Source: Cyanobium sp. Cruz-8D1 (GTDB lineage: Bacteria > Cyanobacteriota > Cyanobacteriia > PCC-6307 > Cyanobiaceae). From it: a DNA stretch of 64,000 bases. The stretch is taken from NCBI RefSeq assembly GCF_024345975.1, contig NZ_JAGQCD010000002.1:62001-126000 (forward strand). Reading direction: 5' to 3'. Shown one piece after another: positions 29,106 to 38,412 of this stretch (position 1 is its first letter; each line of letters opens with the position of its first letter). A program made the translations under genes and the position numbers. The notes below the pieces were generated by a model. It saw only the letters and a list, made by a program, of their open reading frames with translations. It made no database searches and was not told where the DNA came from.

Positions 29106-29478
29106 GGCGGGTGCCGACGACGGCAGAACGGCGTTCTAGAGGCCCCACGGTTTCACAGGGCGCGGCAAAGCGCAACGGGTGGTCTCCCGACTGCTCAGAC
29201 GATTAATCAAGGATTGAAAAAAGCAAAAACAGCCCGTCGCCGTAGAGGCGGGGGAAAACGGGTAAACAGGCCGTCTTTCCTTGACATCACTGGCTTTTGT
29301 CGGGACGATGACTGGGGAATGGGTCGAACAAGTGAGCCGTTTTGAGCGGTTTTCCCCCGAATCCCGGGCCTGTGGAATTCGCCGGCCACCTAGGGGGGGA
29401 TACCCTCCCCTGCCTCTCCCGTCGGGACAGGTGGAAACTCCCAGGATTTCCCCAGACGGTTGAACCACCGGCAGACGC
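29106..29478. other. Intergenic region upstream of dnaN, candidate oriC
   Basis: No gene is seen. An AT-rich stretch lies at 29199-29232 (GATTAATCAAGGATTGAAAA onward). Scattered sequences resemble the cyanobacterial DnaA box TTTTCCACA: AATTCCACA (29371-29379, minus), GTTTCCACC (29431-29440 region, minus), and two TTTTCCCCC (near 29250-29259 minus and 29350-29357 plus). None is an exact match. Its place before dnaN is that of the origin in Synechococcus elongatus. This is an inference that needs GC skew or mapping. Confidence 0.35.
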
Positions 29479-30892
29479 CTAAGGGTCCGCTGAAAACCCG
29501 GCCATCTCTGCGAAAATGGGCCAACTGCCCATCTGAGAGGCGAGGTCACCGGGAGCGCAGCGGCTCCCTGTTCTCCTACGTGTCGATTGAGGAGCGGATT
29601 CCGGCCAGCCATCCGCTGCGGCGGGTCCGGAAACCGGCGGATCAGGTCCTCGATCGACTCAATCCCACCTTCTGTGAGCTCTACGCCGCAGAAGGCCGGC
29701 CCTCAGTTCCGCCTGAGTAACTGCTGCTGGCCTCGTTGCTGCAGGCGTTCTACGGGATTCGCTCCGAGAGGTTGCTGCTGGAGCAGCTCCACAACAACCT
29801 GCTGTTCCGCTGGTTTGCGGGCCTGAGCCCCGACGATCCGATCTGGCATCCCACCACCTATGGCCTCCGGCCGACTTCGTCTACACCAAGAACAGAGACC
29901 GGCTTTTGAACCAGCAGGTGATGGGGCATTTCCTGGAGAAGCTGATGGGCGCTCCGGAGGTCAAGCCCCTGCTCAGCAATGAGCACTTCTCGGTGGACGG
30001 CACGCTGCTCCAGGCCTGGGCTTCTCACGCGTCGCTGGGGCGGATTGACGGCCAGGACGATCCACCGCCGCCACCGGCTGGGCCTGGCGAGAGTTTTGGG
30101 GCTCCCAAGGAAGGCAAGAAACGGGCCAAAGGCGATTCCCGCGGTGTCAAGCTCAGCAACAAGACCCATCGCTCCACTGTCGATCCGGACGCGCTGCTGT
30201 GCCGGAAATCCAATGCCCATCCGGCACTCCCCAGCTACCGGCGCAGCAAGCGCACCTTGCGGTGCGACGGCCATGGGCTCATGGACAACCGCCATGCCCT
30301 GATCGTCGATTGCAAGGTGACGCAAGCGGTGGGTACTGGAGAGCGGGATGCCGCCCAGGCGATGGCGGCGGATCGTCCCGGTGCCCACCAGAAGACCATC
30401 GGTGCCGACAAGAACTACGACACCAGGGGCTTTGTCGCTGAGATGCGTCGCATCGGTGTCACGCCGCAGGTGGCGCAGAACACGGCCCGCTCTGGAGGTT
30501 CGGCCATCGATGGGCGCACCACGCGGCACGAGGGCTACGCCCAATCGATCAACGCCCGCCGCGGCATCGAGAAGGTGTTTGGCTGGATCAAACAGTCGGG
30601 CGGTCTGCGCCAGTTCAAGCTGCGCGGCACCGAAAAGGTGAGGGCAGTGTTTGGGCTGCACGTGATCGCCTACAACCTGATCCGCCTGGCCAACCTGCAC
30701 AAACCGGCGATGGCGGCGGCATGAACAGCGGGTTGCCCAGAGGTGTGGCCAAACGGCACTCGCAGGAGAGCCAAAACAGCACAAAACCGTCGGAATCGCG
30801 CTGTCTGAACCGCTGACACAACAAATCCAGCCCGATCACAGCTCCGTGAGGGGAAAGCGCGGTTCTGAAGCGGTTTTTCCGCAGACTCCTAA
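29479..30892. mobile_element. IS5-family insertion sequence with CTAA target duplication
   Basis: The element body is 29483-30888 (1406 bp). Its ends are imperfect inverted repeats: the left end GGGTCCGCTGAAAACCCG and the reverse complement of the right end GAGTCTGCGGAAAAACCG agree at 14 of 18 positions. Both sides are flanked by CTAA (29479-29482 and 30889-30892), the target duplication typical of the IS5 group. The transposase inside is broken by a stop codon and a frameshift, so the element is probably not autonomous. It sits between dnaN and thrC. Confidence 0.85.
29527..30724 (+). pseudogene. IS5-family transposase, disrupted
   Basis: Three reading frames make up one DDE transposase. 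The first has SGSLFSYVSIEERIPASHPLR and ends with an in-frame TAA (29718-29720), where a Gln codon would be expected before LLLASLLQAFYGIRSERLLLE. That second stretch runs to PDDPIWHPTT and then leaves frame near 29850-29870, where about 20 bp seem extra. The last and largest frame (from about 29870) has KNRDRLLNQQ, the catalytic stretch EHFSVDGTLLQAWAS, GADKNYDTRGFV, and RRGIEKVFGWIKQSGGL. The start codon is uncertain, so the 5' boundary is approximate. Confidence 0.85.
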
Positions 30893-30902
30893 AGGCGGCT
30901 GC

Positions 30903-31961
30903 TCAGAAACCCATCACCTTGGCCACGGTCTCGGTTTCGGGGGCGATGCCCGTGTGGAAGGTGGCGTCGTTGTTCTCGATCGCCGTCGTCGGGTCCTTGA
31001 GGCCATTGCCCGTGAGCACGCACACCACCGTGGCGCCGGAGGGCACCTCCTCCCGTCGCTTCAGCAGACCCGCCACCGAGGCGGCGCTGGCCGGTTCGCA
31101 GAAGATGCCTTCCCCCTGGCCCAGCAGCTTGTAGGCGTCGATGATCTCAGCGTCGGTGACGGCCATGAAATCGCCGTTGCTCTCCTTCTGTACCTTGAGG
31201 GCGTTGTCCCTGTTCACTGGATTGCCGATCCGAATCGCCGTGGCGATGGTGTCCGGCTGCTCCACCGTGTGCCCCAGCACCATCGGTGCTGAACCGGCGG
31301 CCTGGAAGCCCATCATCCGCGGCAGGACCGTGCTGTGGCCCGCCTGGCGGTACTCCTTGAAGCCCATCCAGTAGGCGCTGATGTTGCCGGCGTTGCCCAC
31401 CGGGATGCACAGCCAGTCGGGGGCCTCGCCCAGGGCGTCGACCACCTCAAAGGCGGCCGTCTTCTGCCCCTGCAGGCGGTAGGGGTTGAGCGAGTTCACC
31501 AGGGTCACCGGGTAGCGGTCGGCCACATCCCGCACGATCGCCAGGGCCCGGTCGAAATTGCCCTGCACCGCCAGCACTTCGGCGCCGTAGAGCAGGGCCT
31601 GGGCCAGCTTCCCCTGGGCCACGTAGCCATCCGGAATCAACACGAAGGCCCGCATGCCGCCCCGGCTGGCATAGGCCGCCGCCGCCGCCGAGGTGTTGCC
31701 GGTGCTGGCGCAGATCACCGCCTCCGAGCCCGCCTCCTTGGCTTTGCTGATGGCCATCGTCATGCCCCGGTCCTTGAAGGAACCGGTGGGGTTGAGGCCG
31801 TCGTACTTGAGGAACACCTTCACGCCCCGTCCCACCCGTTCGGCGATCACCGGCGCAGGAATCAAGGGAGTGGCCCCCTCCCGCAGGGTCACCACCGGCG
31901 TGGCGTCACTGACGGGCAGCCAGGAGCGGTAGGCCTCGATCAGCCCTGGCCAGTCCTGCAT
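30903..31961 (-). CDS. thrC: Threonine synthase
   Basis: ThrC is a PLP enzyme that converts O-phosphohomoserine to threonine. The PLP-binding lysine is in [16 protein letters not shown], and [18 protein letters not shown] and GLKDP near the end are typical. I used the ATG encoding [14 protein letters not shown], close to most cyanobacterial starts; a TTG at 32033 would add 24 residues. The 352 residues fit the family. Its 3' end is only 10 bp from the IS element's right-hand CTAA repeat, so the coding part is intact but its downstream region was altered by the insertion. Confidence 0.95.
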   Translation of the reverse strand: MQDWPGLIEAYRSWLPVSDATPVVTLREGATPLIPAPVIAERVGRGVKVFLKYDGLNPTGSFKDRGMTMAISKAKEAGSEAVICASTGNTSAAAAAYASRGGMRAFVLIPDGYVAQGKLAQALLYGAEVLAVQGNFDRALAIVRDVADRYPVTLVNSLNPYRLQGQKTAAFEVVDALGEAPDWLCIPVGNAGNISAYWMGFKEYRQAGHSTVLPRMMGFQAAGSAPMVLGHTVEQPDTIATAIRIGNPVNRDNALKVQKESNGDFMAVTDAEIIDAYKLLGQGEGIFCEPASAASVAGLLKRREEVPSGATVVCVLTGNGLKDPTTAIENNDATFHTGIAPETETVAKVMGF

Positions 31962-32055
31962 GGTGGGCTGCCGGCCCAGGCGTCGCAGGGCTCGTAGCAG
32001 GGGCACAGGGGACAGCGGCGAAGCTGATGTCAATGTAAGGCTCCGGTCTGGGGCG

Positions 32056-32673
32056 TCAGGGGGCGGGTGTGGCCGGGGCGGGTGCCAGGGGGGCCGGCGC
32101 CGTGGGGGCCGGCTGGGGCTCGTTGCCCCGCAGACCGTCGAGGGGGGATTCCGAGAAGAAGCGCACCAGTTCGCTGATCGAGGAGGCCTTGGAGATCACA
32201 GCCATCAGGGCTGGAATGCTCACCTCCAGCTCCTGGGTCGGGTAGGCCCGCAGGAAGGTGATGGCCGACAGCGACCCCTTGCCCTCGTAGGTGCCCAGCA
32301 CCATGGCGGCGCGCAGGGCGGGCACACCGGCTGCTGGGGCCCTCAGGGGGAACAGGATCCGCGCCAGGCGGGCCAGGATCGCCTCGCCGATGCGGGTGTT
32401 GAGCAGGCGGCTCATCAGCACGATCGGCAGCCGCACCGATTCATTCAGCAGCTTGCTGACGTCCGCGGGGTTCTGACGGCCCAGGCGCAGCACGTCGCCC
32501 AGCAGGCCCCGAGCCTCGCCGGTGGTGGCCAGATGCTCCAGATCCGCGACCGGGATCGAGCGGCGGAAGGCACCGCTGGTGAACACCAGGTTCTGGGCTG
32601 CGAACGCCGCCGGCGTCGACCAGCACAGCCCCAGACCCAGGACAGCGGCCACGAGCCTTCGCCGCTTGTTCAC
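32056..32673 (-). CDS. DUF1400 (alpha/beta-hydrolase-associated) exported protein
   Basis: A 205-residue protein with a signal peptide (positively charged MNKRRR, then [16 protein letters not shown]) and a DUF1400-like region: [22 protein letters not shown], then [19 protein letters not shown] and [18 protein letters not shown]1400 is usually the N-terminal part of cyanobacterial alpha/beta hydrolases; the hydrolase part is missing here, so it may be a stand-alone DUF1400 protein. The tail is Pro/Ala-rich. It lies 94 bp upstream of the preferred thrC start, on the same strand. Function unknown. Confidence 0.68.
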   Translation of the reverse strand: MNKRRRLVAAVLGLGLCWSTPAAFAAQNLVFTSGAFRRSIPVADLEHLATTGEARGLLGDVLRLGRQNPADVSKLLNESVRLPIVLMSRLLNTRIGEAILARLARILFPLRAPAAGVPALRAAMVLGTYEGKGSLSAITFLRAYPTQELEVSIPALMAVISKASSISELVRFFSESPLDGLRGNEPQPAPTAPAPLAPAPATPAP

Positions 32674-32709
32674 ACATGTCTCCCTTGTATTGCGCTGACT
32701 CTACGGATC

Positions 32710-34650
32710 TCAGGCGCCGGTGACCCCGGCGGCCTGGCGCACCGCCGGGGTCACCAGCACATCCCGCAGCAGGTGCACCACGCCCCGTTCCGCCAGACCC
32801 TTGGCCACCTGCAGACCCATGCGGCGCAGATCCGGCTCCCCCAGCACCCGAGGCAGGCGCTTCAGCAGCAGGGACGGCTCGAAGCCGGGCAGGTCGCGCA
32901 GGATCGCCAGCAACTCCTGGATCGGTTCGAGGTCCAACAGCGGCGTCGTGGCCGGGGCGGGGGGCAGGGCCCGCAGCCCCGGCGGCAGGAAGCGGCTCGG
33001 CAGCCGCCGGCCCAGGCGCAGGGTGGTGTTCCAGGCCAGGGAATCCATCTGTTGCACCACCGCATCGACGAGTTGCTGGCGCAGCAGGCCGCCGGTGGGG
33101 GAGAAGAGGAAATCGAGCACCTGATCGAGCAGACCTTCCAGATCCAGCTGCTCCTGGAGCGAGGCACTGGCCACCAGGCTTTCGAGCCGCTGCCAGCGGA
33201 ATTCATCGCCGTCGTAGAGCATCTCCCGCAGGCTGCGGCGCAGCTCGGGATCGGGATCCTCCATCAGTCGGCGGGCGAAGTAGGGGTAGGCGGCGCCGAG
33301 GATCTTGAAGTCAGGGTCCACACTCAGGGCAATGCCTTCGAGGGTCACCAAGGAGCGGATGATCAGGGCGTAATAGGGGGGGACCTGGAAGGGGAAGCGG
33401 TACATCACCCCGGAGAGGTCATCGGTGACCGCCTTGAAATCCATGCGGCTCACGCCCATCTCCAGGGCCTGGCCGAACACGGTTTCGAAGGCCGGCACGA
33501 TCGGTTCGAGATCCACCGCCTCGCCCAGGAAGCCGAGCTGCACAAAGTCTTTCGAGAGGGCGCCGAAGTTGCGGTTCACCAGGTGCACCACGGCCTGGAT
33601 CAGGCCGGTGCGCGCCTCCCGTGACACCTCGCTCATCATGCCGAAATCCAGGTAGGCGAGGCGGCCGTCGGCAAGGGCCAGCAGGTTGCCAGGATGGGGA
33701 TCGGCGTGGAAGAAACCATGCTCCAGCAACTGCTGCAGGCTGCAGTTCACCCCCACCTCCACCATGTGGTCGGGGTCGACACCGAGGGCGCGCACCGCCT
33801 CAAGGTTGGTGAGCTTGACGCCGTCGATCCACTCCATGGTCAGCACCCGGCGGCTGGTGGCCTGGCGGTAGATCGCGGGGACGGCGATGCGGGGATTGTG
33901 GCTGTGCAGACGGGCGAAGGTTTCGGCGTTGGAGGCTTCGTTGATGTAGTCCATCTCCTCGAACACCCGCTTGCCGAGTTCATCGATCAGCCCCACCAGA
34001 TCGCTCTTGATCAGCCCCACATTGCGGTTCAGCCAGGAGGCGATGTTGCGGACGATGTAGAGGTCGAGGGTGATCTGCTCCCGCAGGCCGGGCCGCTGCA
34101 CCTTCACCGCCACCCGCTCGCCGGTCAGCAGCACGCCCCGGTGCACCTGGCCGAGGGAGGCGGCGGAAATCGGTTCCTTCTCCAGTGACGCGAAGATCGA
34201 CTCCACCGGGGCCTGCAGGTCCTCCTCGATGCAGGCCATGGCCAGGGAACTGTCGAAGCCCGGCAACTGGTCCTGCAGCTGGGCCAGCTCCTCCAGCAGC
34301 ACCGGCGGAATGATATCGGGCCGGGTCGAGAGGGCCTGACCGGCCTTGATGAAGGCGGGGCCGAGGGCGACCAGCAGTTCGGCGCACTCCCGGGCCCGCC
34401 GCCGGGCCCGGCCGGGGTTGGCCAGCTGGCCGGTGACCTTGTCGACGCCCACCCCCAGCAGATAGAGGCCGATCGGCACGAGCGTCTGCCAGACCCGGCG
34501 CACCAGACGCATCGGGTGGCCGGCGTAGATGCGGGTGATGGCGGCCGGGTCGTAGCTGAGCAGGCCTGCCGCCTCCAGGAAGTCACCCATCTCGACCTCG
34601 GCGGTCAGGCGCTCGGGGGTCGCGGCGGGGGCAGGGGGGGAGGAAACCAT
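32710..34650 (-). CDS. ABC1/AarF/UbiB-family atypical kinase
   Basis: A 646-residue ABC1-kinase-like protein. The family's KxGQ motif is in ALGPAFIKAGQALSTRPDIIP, the nucleotide-binding lysine in GERVAVKVQRPGL, the catalytic-loop residues in FFHADPHPGNLLAL, and the metal-binding Asp in AYLDFGMMSE. Cyanobacterial and plastid members act on quinone and tocopherol metabolism or plastoglobule-like bodies; the role of this copy cannot be read from sequence. It is divergent from recN, with 104 bp between the starts. Confidence 0.9.
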   Translation of the reverse strand: MVSSPPAPAATPERLTAEVEMGDFLEAAGLLSYDPAAITRIYAGHPMRLVRRVWQTLVPIGLYLLGVGVDKVTGQLANPGRARRRARECAELLVALGPAFIKAGQALSTRPDIIPPVLLEELAQLQDQLPGFDSSLAMACIEEDLQAPVESIFASLEKEPISAASLGQVHRGVLLTGERVAVKVQRPGLREQITLDLYIVRNIASWLNRNVGLIKSDLVGLIDELGKRVFEEMDYINEASNAETFARLHSHNPRIAVPAIYRQATSRRVLTMEWIDGVKLTNLEAVRALGVDPDHMVEVGVNCSLQQLLEHGFFHADPHPGNLLALADGRLAYLDFGMMSEVSREARTGLIQAVVHLVNRNFGALSKDFVQLGFLGEAVDLEPIVPAFETVFGQALEMGVSRMDFKAVTDDLSGVMYRFPFQVPPYYALIIRSLVTLEGIALSVDPDFKILGAAYPYFARRLMEDPDPELRRSLREMLYDGDEFRWQRLESLVASASLQEQLDLEGLLDQVLDFLFSPTGGLLRQQLVDAVVQQMDSLAWNTTLRLGRRLPSRFLPPGLRALPPAPATTPLLDLEPIQELLAILRDLPGFEPSLLLKRLPRVLGEPDLRRMGLQVAKGLAERGVVHLLRDVLVTPAVRQAAGVTGA

Positions 34651-34744
34651 GGCGGGGATGCACCGCCGCGGCGCCGGCAGGCGAAACCCCCTTCTAAACG
34701 AAAGTCACAGCCGCTACGGTCGGGCCACGTACCGATCGCTTGCC

Positions 34745-34749
34745 GGAGG
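34745..34749 (+). promoter_or_regulatory. Shine-Dalgarno GGAGG that sets the recN start
   Basis: GGAGG lies 5 bases before the GTG at 34755 and supports that start over the TTG at 34740, which lies upstream of it. Confidence 0.7.
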
Positions 34750-34754
34750 CCTGG

Positions 34755-36473
34755 GTGCTCACGGGTCTGCGCCTCGAGAATATCGCCCTGATCGAGCGGC
34801 TGGAGCTGGTCTTTTCGGCCGGGTTCACCGTGCTCACCGGCGAGACCGGCGCCGGCAAGTCGATCCTGCTCGATGCCCTCGATGCCCTGCTCGGCGGTGC
34901 CCAGGGCAGCCAGGGGGCCCGTCTGCTGCGGCGCGGCGCTGAGCGGGGCCGCATCGAGGCCTGCTTCAGCCTGTCTCCTCCGGTGCAGGACTGGCTGGAG
35001 CGCCAGGAGCTGGAGGCCGAGGACGGCGAGCTGCTGCTCAGCCGCGACTGGCGGCTCCAGGAGGGCCGGCTCACCAGCCGCCACCGGCTCAACGGGTTGG
35101 TGGTGGGCCGCAGCCAGGTGCTGGAACTTCGACCCCTGCTGCTCGATCTCACCGTCCAGGGCCAGACCCAGCAGCTGGGTCGCCCCGGTCAGCAGCGCCG
35201 CTGGCTGGATCGCTTCGCCGGTGATGGCGTGGCCGCGGCCCTCGAGGCCAGCCGCGGCGCCTGGCTGACGTGGAAGGGGGAGGCGGACGCCCTGGCCCGC
35301 GCCCGTGCCGACCGGGAGCGCTTCGCCCTGGAGCGGGACCGCCAGGAGGAACTGCTGGCGGAGCTGGAGGCCGCGGCGCTGGAGGATCCCGCCGAGCGTC
35401 AGCGTCTTCAGGGTGAGCAGGACCGGCTGGCCCATGCGGTGCGGCTGCAGGACGGCGTGATGACGTTGATGGGCCGGCTGGTGGAAGGGGCCGAGGCGGC
35501 CCCGTCGGTGCTGGATCACCTGGCGGCCTGCGACCAGGAGCTGCAGACCATGGCCGCCCTCGACGCCGGCGTGGGGGCCCTGCATGGGGCCTGCGCCGAC
35601 GCCCTGGCCGGTCTGCAGGACCTGGCCAGGGATCTGGATCGCTACGGCTCCCTGCTGGAGAGCGAGCCGGACAGCCTGGCTCTGCTGCAGGAGCGGATGG
35701 CCCAGCTCAAGGTCCTGGAGCGCCGCCATGGCCAGACCCTGCCCGAACTGATCGCCCGGCGCGACAGCCTGCGGGAGCAGCTGGCCCAGGCGGATGTCGA
35801 GGCCGCCCTGGCGGGCCTGCAGGCCGCCGAAGCCGTCGCCCGCCAGGGGCGCGATCGGGCCAATGCCGCCCTCACCCGTGCCCGTACCGCCGCCGCCCGC
35901 GGCCTCGAGCACCAGCTGATGGAGGCCCTGCGGCCCATGGGGCTGGCCAACGTGCGCTTTGCCGTCGCCCTCAGCGCCGCCGAGCCCAGCGAGGAGGGGG
36001 CCGATGCGGTGCAGTTCCTGTTTTCCGCCAACCTGGGCCAGCCGCCGGCGCCCCTGGCGGAGGTGGCCTCGGGTGGCGAGATGAGTCGTTTCCTGCTGGC
36101 CCTCAAAACCTGCCTGGCGGCGGCCGACCCCCATGTCACGCTGCTCTTCGATGAGATCGATGCGGGCGTGAGCGGCCGCGTCAGCGGTGCCATGGCCCAA
36201 CTGCTGCGGCGGCTGGCGGAGCAGCGCCAGGTGTTCTGCATCACCCACCAACCCCTGGTGGCCGCCGCGGCCCAGCACCACTTCCGGGTGAGCAAAAGCG
36301 TCGAGGCGGGTCTCACCCACACGCTGGTGTCCCACCTGCGGGACACTCACGAGCGCCAGGCGGAGCTGGCGGAACTGGCCGGTGGCGATTTCGGCGAGGC
36401 CAACAGCTACGCCGCCAGCCTGCTGGGCCTTGACGGCACGAGCGTTCCCGACAAGGTCAACCGGGCGGCTTAA
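34755..36473 (+). CDS. recN: DNA repair protein RecN
   Basis: RecN is an SMC-like ATPase in recombinational double-strand-break repair. The Walker A loop GETGAGKSILLDALDALLGG is near residue 30, the ABC signature VASGGEMSRFLLALK near 441, and the Walker B TLLFDEIDAGVSG just after, separated from the head by a long Gln/Glu/Arg-rich coiled coil (about 150-360). The 572 residues fit. The GTG start gives MLTGLRLENIALIERLEL, the usual family N-terminus. The 3' end carries a perfect palindrome around the TAA. Confidence 0.95.
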   Translation: MLTGLRLENIALIERLELVFSAGFTVLTGETGAGKSILLDALDALLGGAQGSQGARLLRRGAERGRIEACFSLSPPVQDWLERQELEAEDGELLLSRDWRLQEGRLTSRHRLNGLVVGRSQVLELRPLLLDLTVQGQTQQLGRPGQQRRWLDRFAGDGVAAALEASRGAWLTWKGEADALARARADRERFALERDRQEELLAELEAAALEDPAERQRLQGEQDRLAHAVRLQDGVMTLMGRLVEGAEAAPSVLDHLAACDQELQTMAALDAGVGALHGACADALAGLQDLARDLDRYGSLLESEPDSLALLQERMAQLKVLERRHGQTLPELIARRDSLREQLAQADVEAALAGLQAAEAVARQGRDRANAALTRARTAAARGLEHQLMEALRPMGLANVRFAVALSAAEPSEEGADAVQFLFSANLGQPPAPLAEVASGGEMSRFLLALKTCLAAADPHVTLLFDEIDAGVSGRVSGAMAQLLRRLAEQRQVFCITHQPLVAAAAQHHFRVSKSVEAGLTHTLVSHLRDTHERQAELAELAGGDFGEANSYAASLLGLDGTSVPDKVNRAA

Positions 36474-36480
36474 GCCGCCC
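36463..36480. terminator. Palindrome around the recN stop, possible two-way terminator
   Basis: GGGCGGCTTAAGCCGCCC is a perfect 18-bp palindrome: a 7-bp GC stem with a TTAA loop, including the recN stop codon (36471-36473). It sits between two convergent genes, but no T-run follows, so intrinsic termination is only possible. Confidence 0.45.
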
Positions 36481-36520
36481 ACCCTTGTGCCACCGACAGG
36501 ACATCCGACCGTTCAGATCC

Positions 36521-38119
36521 TTACGGCGATGTGCCAGTGGCGATCTCGATCCGCGGCCGATCGATCAGCGCCAGGCGAGCCAGCTCCTGTTCACGGCTAT
36601 AGGCGGCCAATTGCGTTTCGATCTGCAGCCGCACGATGTCTCGGTACTCCATGAAATGCTCGTTGTGGGCGCAGACAGCGAGGTATTGCTCCGCCACCTT
36701 GGGGTTGGCCCGGAGAATGTGGAACAGGTGGTGCCAGAAGGCCCATCGGGTGGAGCGTTTGATGCCCTGGCGCCAGCAGACGATCAGTAGCGCCCGGAGC
36801 ACTGCCAGCTCGGGAAGCTTGAAGGCGCTTCTCACCCTGGGTGGGCCGAGTTTCAGGAAGTAGCGATGCACCCGATCGAGATACGCATGAGGTTCGTAAA
36901 GCTGGCAGAACGCTTCCACATACTCCTGGGCAATGCCTTCCACCGGCCGGGTCGGCACGAAGTTCATCAGGGTGGTCTGGTTGATGTTGCCGACTTTGTC
37001 AATCAGTCGTCCTTCCTTCTCCAGCCTGTGCCATAGGGCCGTATGGGGCAGTGCCTGCAGCATGGCGAAGGTGGTTGTGGGAATCCCAGCGGCCTCGGAG
37101 AAGGCGACGATCCGCTGGCCGGCGCCCTCCTTTTCGCCATCGAAGCCGATGATGAATCCTGCGATCACCCGCAGCCCGGATCGGGTCACCTTGTCGACCG
37201 ATTCGAGCAGGGGTGATCGCGTGTTCTGGAATTTCATCGTGGCCGCCAGACTGTCCGTGTCCGGGGTTTCGATGCCCATGAAGACGGCGGCAAAGTTGCA
37301 GGCCAGCATCTGATCAATGAGCTCTTGATCATCAGCCAGATCAAGGGAGGCTTCCGTATCGAAGCGGAACGGATACCCACGGTCCCTCTGCCATTGCTCA
37401 AGGGCCGTGAGCATCATCTTGACGTTGCGCTTGTTGCCGATGAAGTTGTCATCCACCATGAACACGCCACCGCGCCAGCCGATGGCGTAAAGGCGGTTGA
37501 GTTCGCTGACGAGTTGTTCCGGCGTCTTGGTGCGGGGTTTGCGTCCGTAGAGCACGATGATGTCGCAGAATTCGCACTGGAAGGGACAGCCGCGCGAGAA
37601 CTGCACACTCATCGAGTCATAGGCACTGAGCTCGAGCAGGTCGTACCGGGGGATGGGGGTGGAGGTCACGTCTGGTTTCACGCCATCGGAGCTGAAGCGG
37701 CCGCCTTTGTCGCCCCGATTCCAGGCCTCGACGAACAGGGGCAGGGTGATCTCCCCCTCATCGAGGATCAGGTAATCGGCGCCAGCGGCCAGGAGTTCTT
37801 CGGGTGTGGAGCTTGGGTAGGGTCCCCCGACAGCCACCGGCTTGCCATGGTGCCTGGCCAGGTTGATCTGGCGAATGATGTCGTCTTTCTGGACGATCAT
37901 TGCCGACATGATTACGAGATCAGCCCACTGCCATTCCTGCTCCGAGACCGGCCTGATGTTGACGTCCGCCAGCTTGAAGTTCCAGCCCTGGGGCAGAATG
38001 GCGGCAACGGTGATCAGGCCGAGTGGCGGTAGCAGAACCTTTCGGTTCACCAACTCAAGAATTTTCTCGTAGCTCCAAAATGTTTTCGGGAACTCGGGGT
38101 AGACAAGTAGAACGTTCAA
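36521..38119 (-). CDS. B12-binding radical SAM enzyme (DUF4070 type)
   Basis: A 532-residue class B radical SAM protein. Residues 1-140 resemble a cobalamin-binding fold (VLLPPLGLITVAAILP, VIMSAMIVQKDD, VAVGGPYPSSTPEELLAAGAD, the DEGE segment). The radical SAM cluster motif is CPFQCEFC (near 177-184). The C-terminal DUF4070-like part includes the family's FVPTRPVEGIAQEY. Hopanoid C-2 methylase HpnP has the same architecture, but I see nothing to fix this substrate. One 60-base line inside it (37201) is about 55% G+C, below its neighbours, so acquisition is possible. It converges with recN, 47 bp away. Confidence 0.82.
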   Translation of the reverse strand: MNVLLVYPEFPKTFWSYEKILELVNRKVLLPPLGLITVAAILPQGWNFKLADVNIRPVSEQEWQWADLVIMSAMIVQKDDIIRQINLARHHGKPVAVGGPYPSSTPEELLAAGADYLILDEGEITLPLFVEAWNRGDKGGRFSSDGVKPDVTSTPIPRYDLLELSAYDSMSVQFSRGCPFQCEFCDIIVLYGRKPRTKTPEQLVSELNRLYAIGWRGGVFMVDDNFIGNKRNVKMMLTALEQWQRDRGYPFRFDTEASLDLADDQELIDQMLACNFAAVFMGIETPDTDSLAATMKFQNTRSPLLESVDKVTRSGLRVIAGFIIGFDGEKEGAGQRIVAFSEAAGIPTTTFAMLQALPHTALWHRLEKEGRLIDKVGNINQTTLMNFVPTRPVEGIAQEYVEAFCQLYEPHAYLDRVHRYFLKLGPPRVRSAFKLPELAVLRALLIVCWRQGIKRSTRWAFWHHLFHILRANPKVAEQYLAVCAHNEHFMEYRDIVRLQIETQLAAYSREQELARLALIDRPRIEIATGTSP

Positions 38120-38412
38120 ACGGGGGTATCCACGGCTGGCGCTGAGTATCAGCAGAATCGAACCAGATAAAATCTATTCTAGCACAGATCGCGTGCTTTC
38201 ATATTTCAGTCGACGTACGGGTCATCAAGCCTGGGCCAGGAGAAACGGATGGGACCTATTGGAGGCCACGTTCTCCGTTGTCATCGATTGAGGAGTGCTT
38301 TGCAGCCAACCAAGCATTCCAAGTTGAAGAACTTCAGGACTATGCTCAACCTTCAAGGCGTTTGTAAGCGCCATCGGTTTCCAGGAGATTGGTGGTACCA
38401 ACCTCAACGCCC
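38120..38412. other. AT-richer intergenic region between two divergent genes
   Basis: This 293-bp gap separates the radical SAM gene and the GH133-type gene. The line at 38161 is about 43% G+C, the lowest sampled here, and probably holds the minus-strand promoter; a clear -10/-35 pair could not be fixed. No small gene was supported. Confidence 0.45.
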
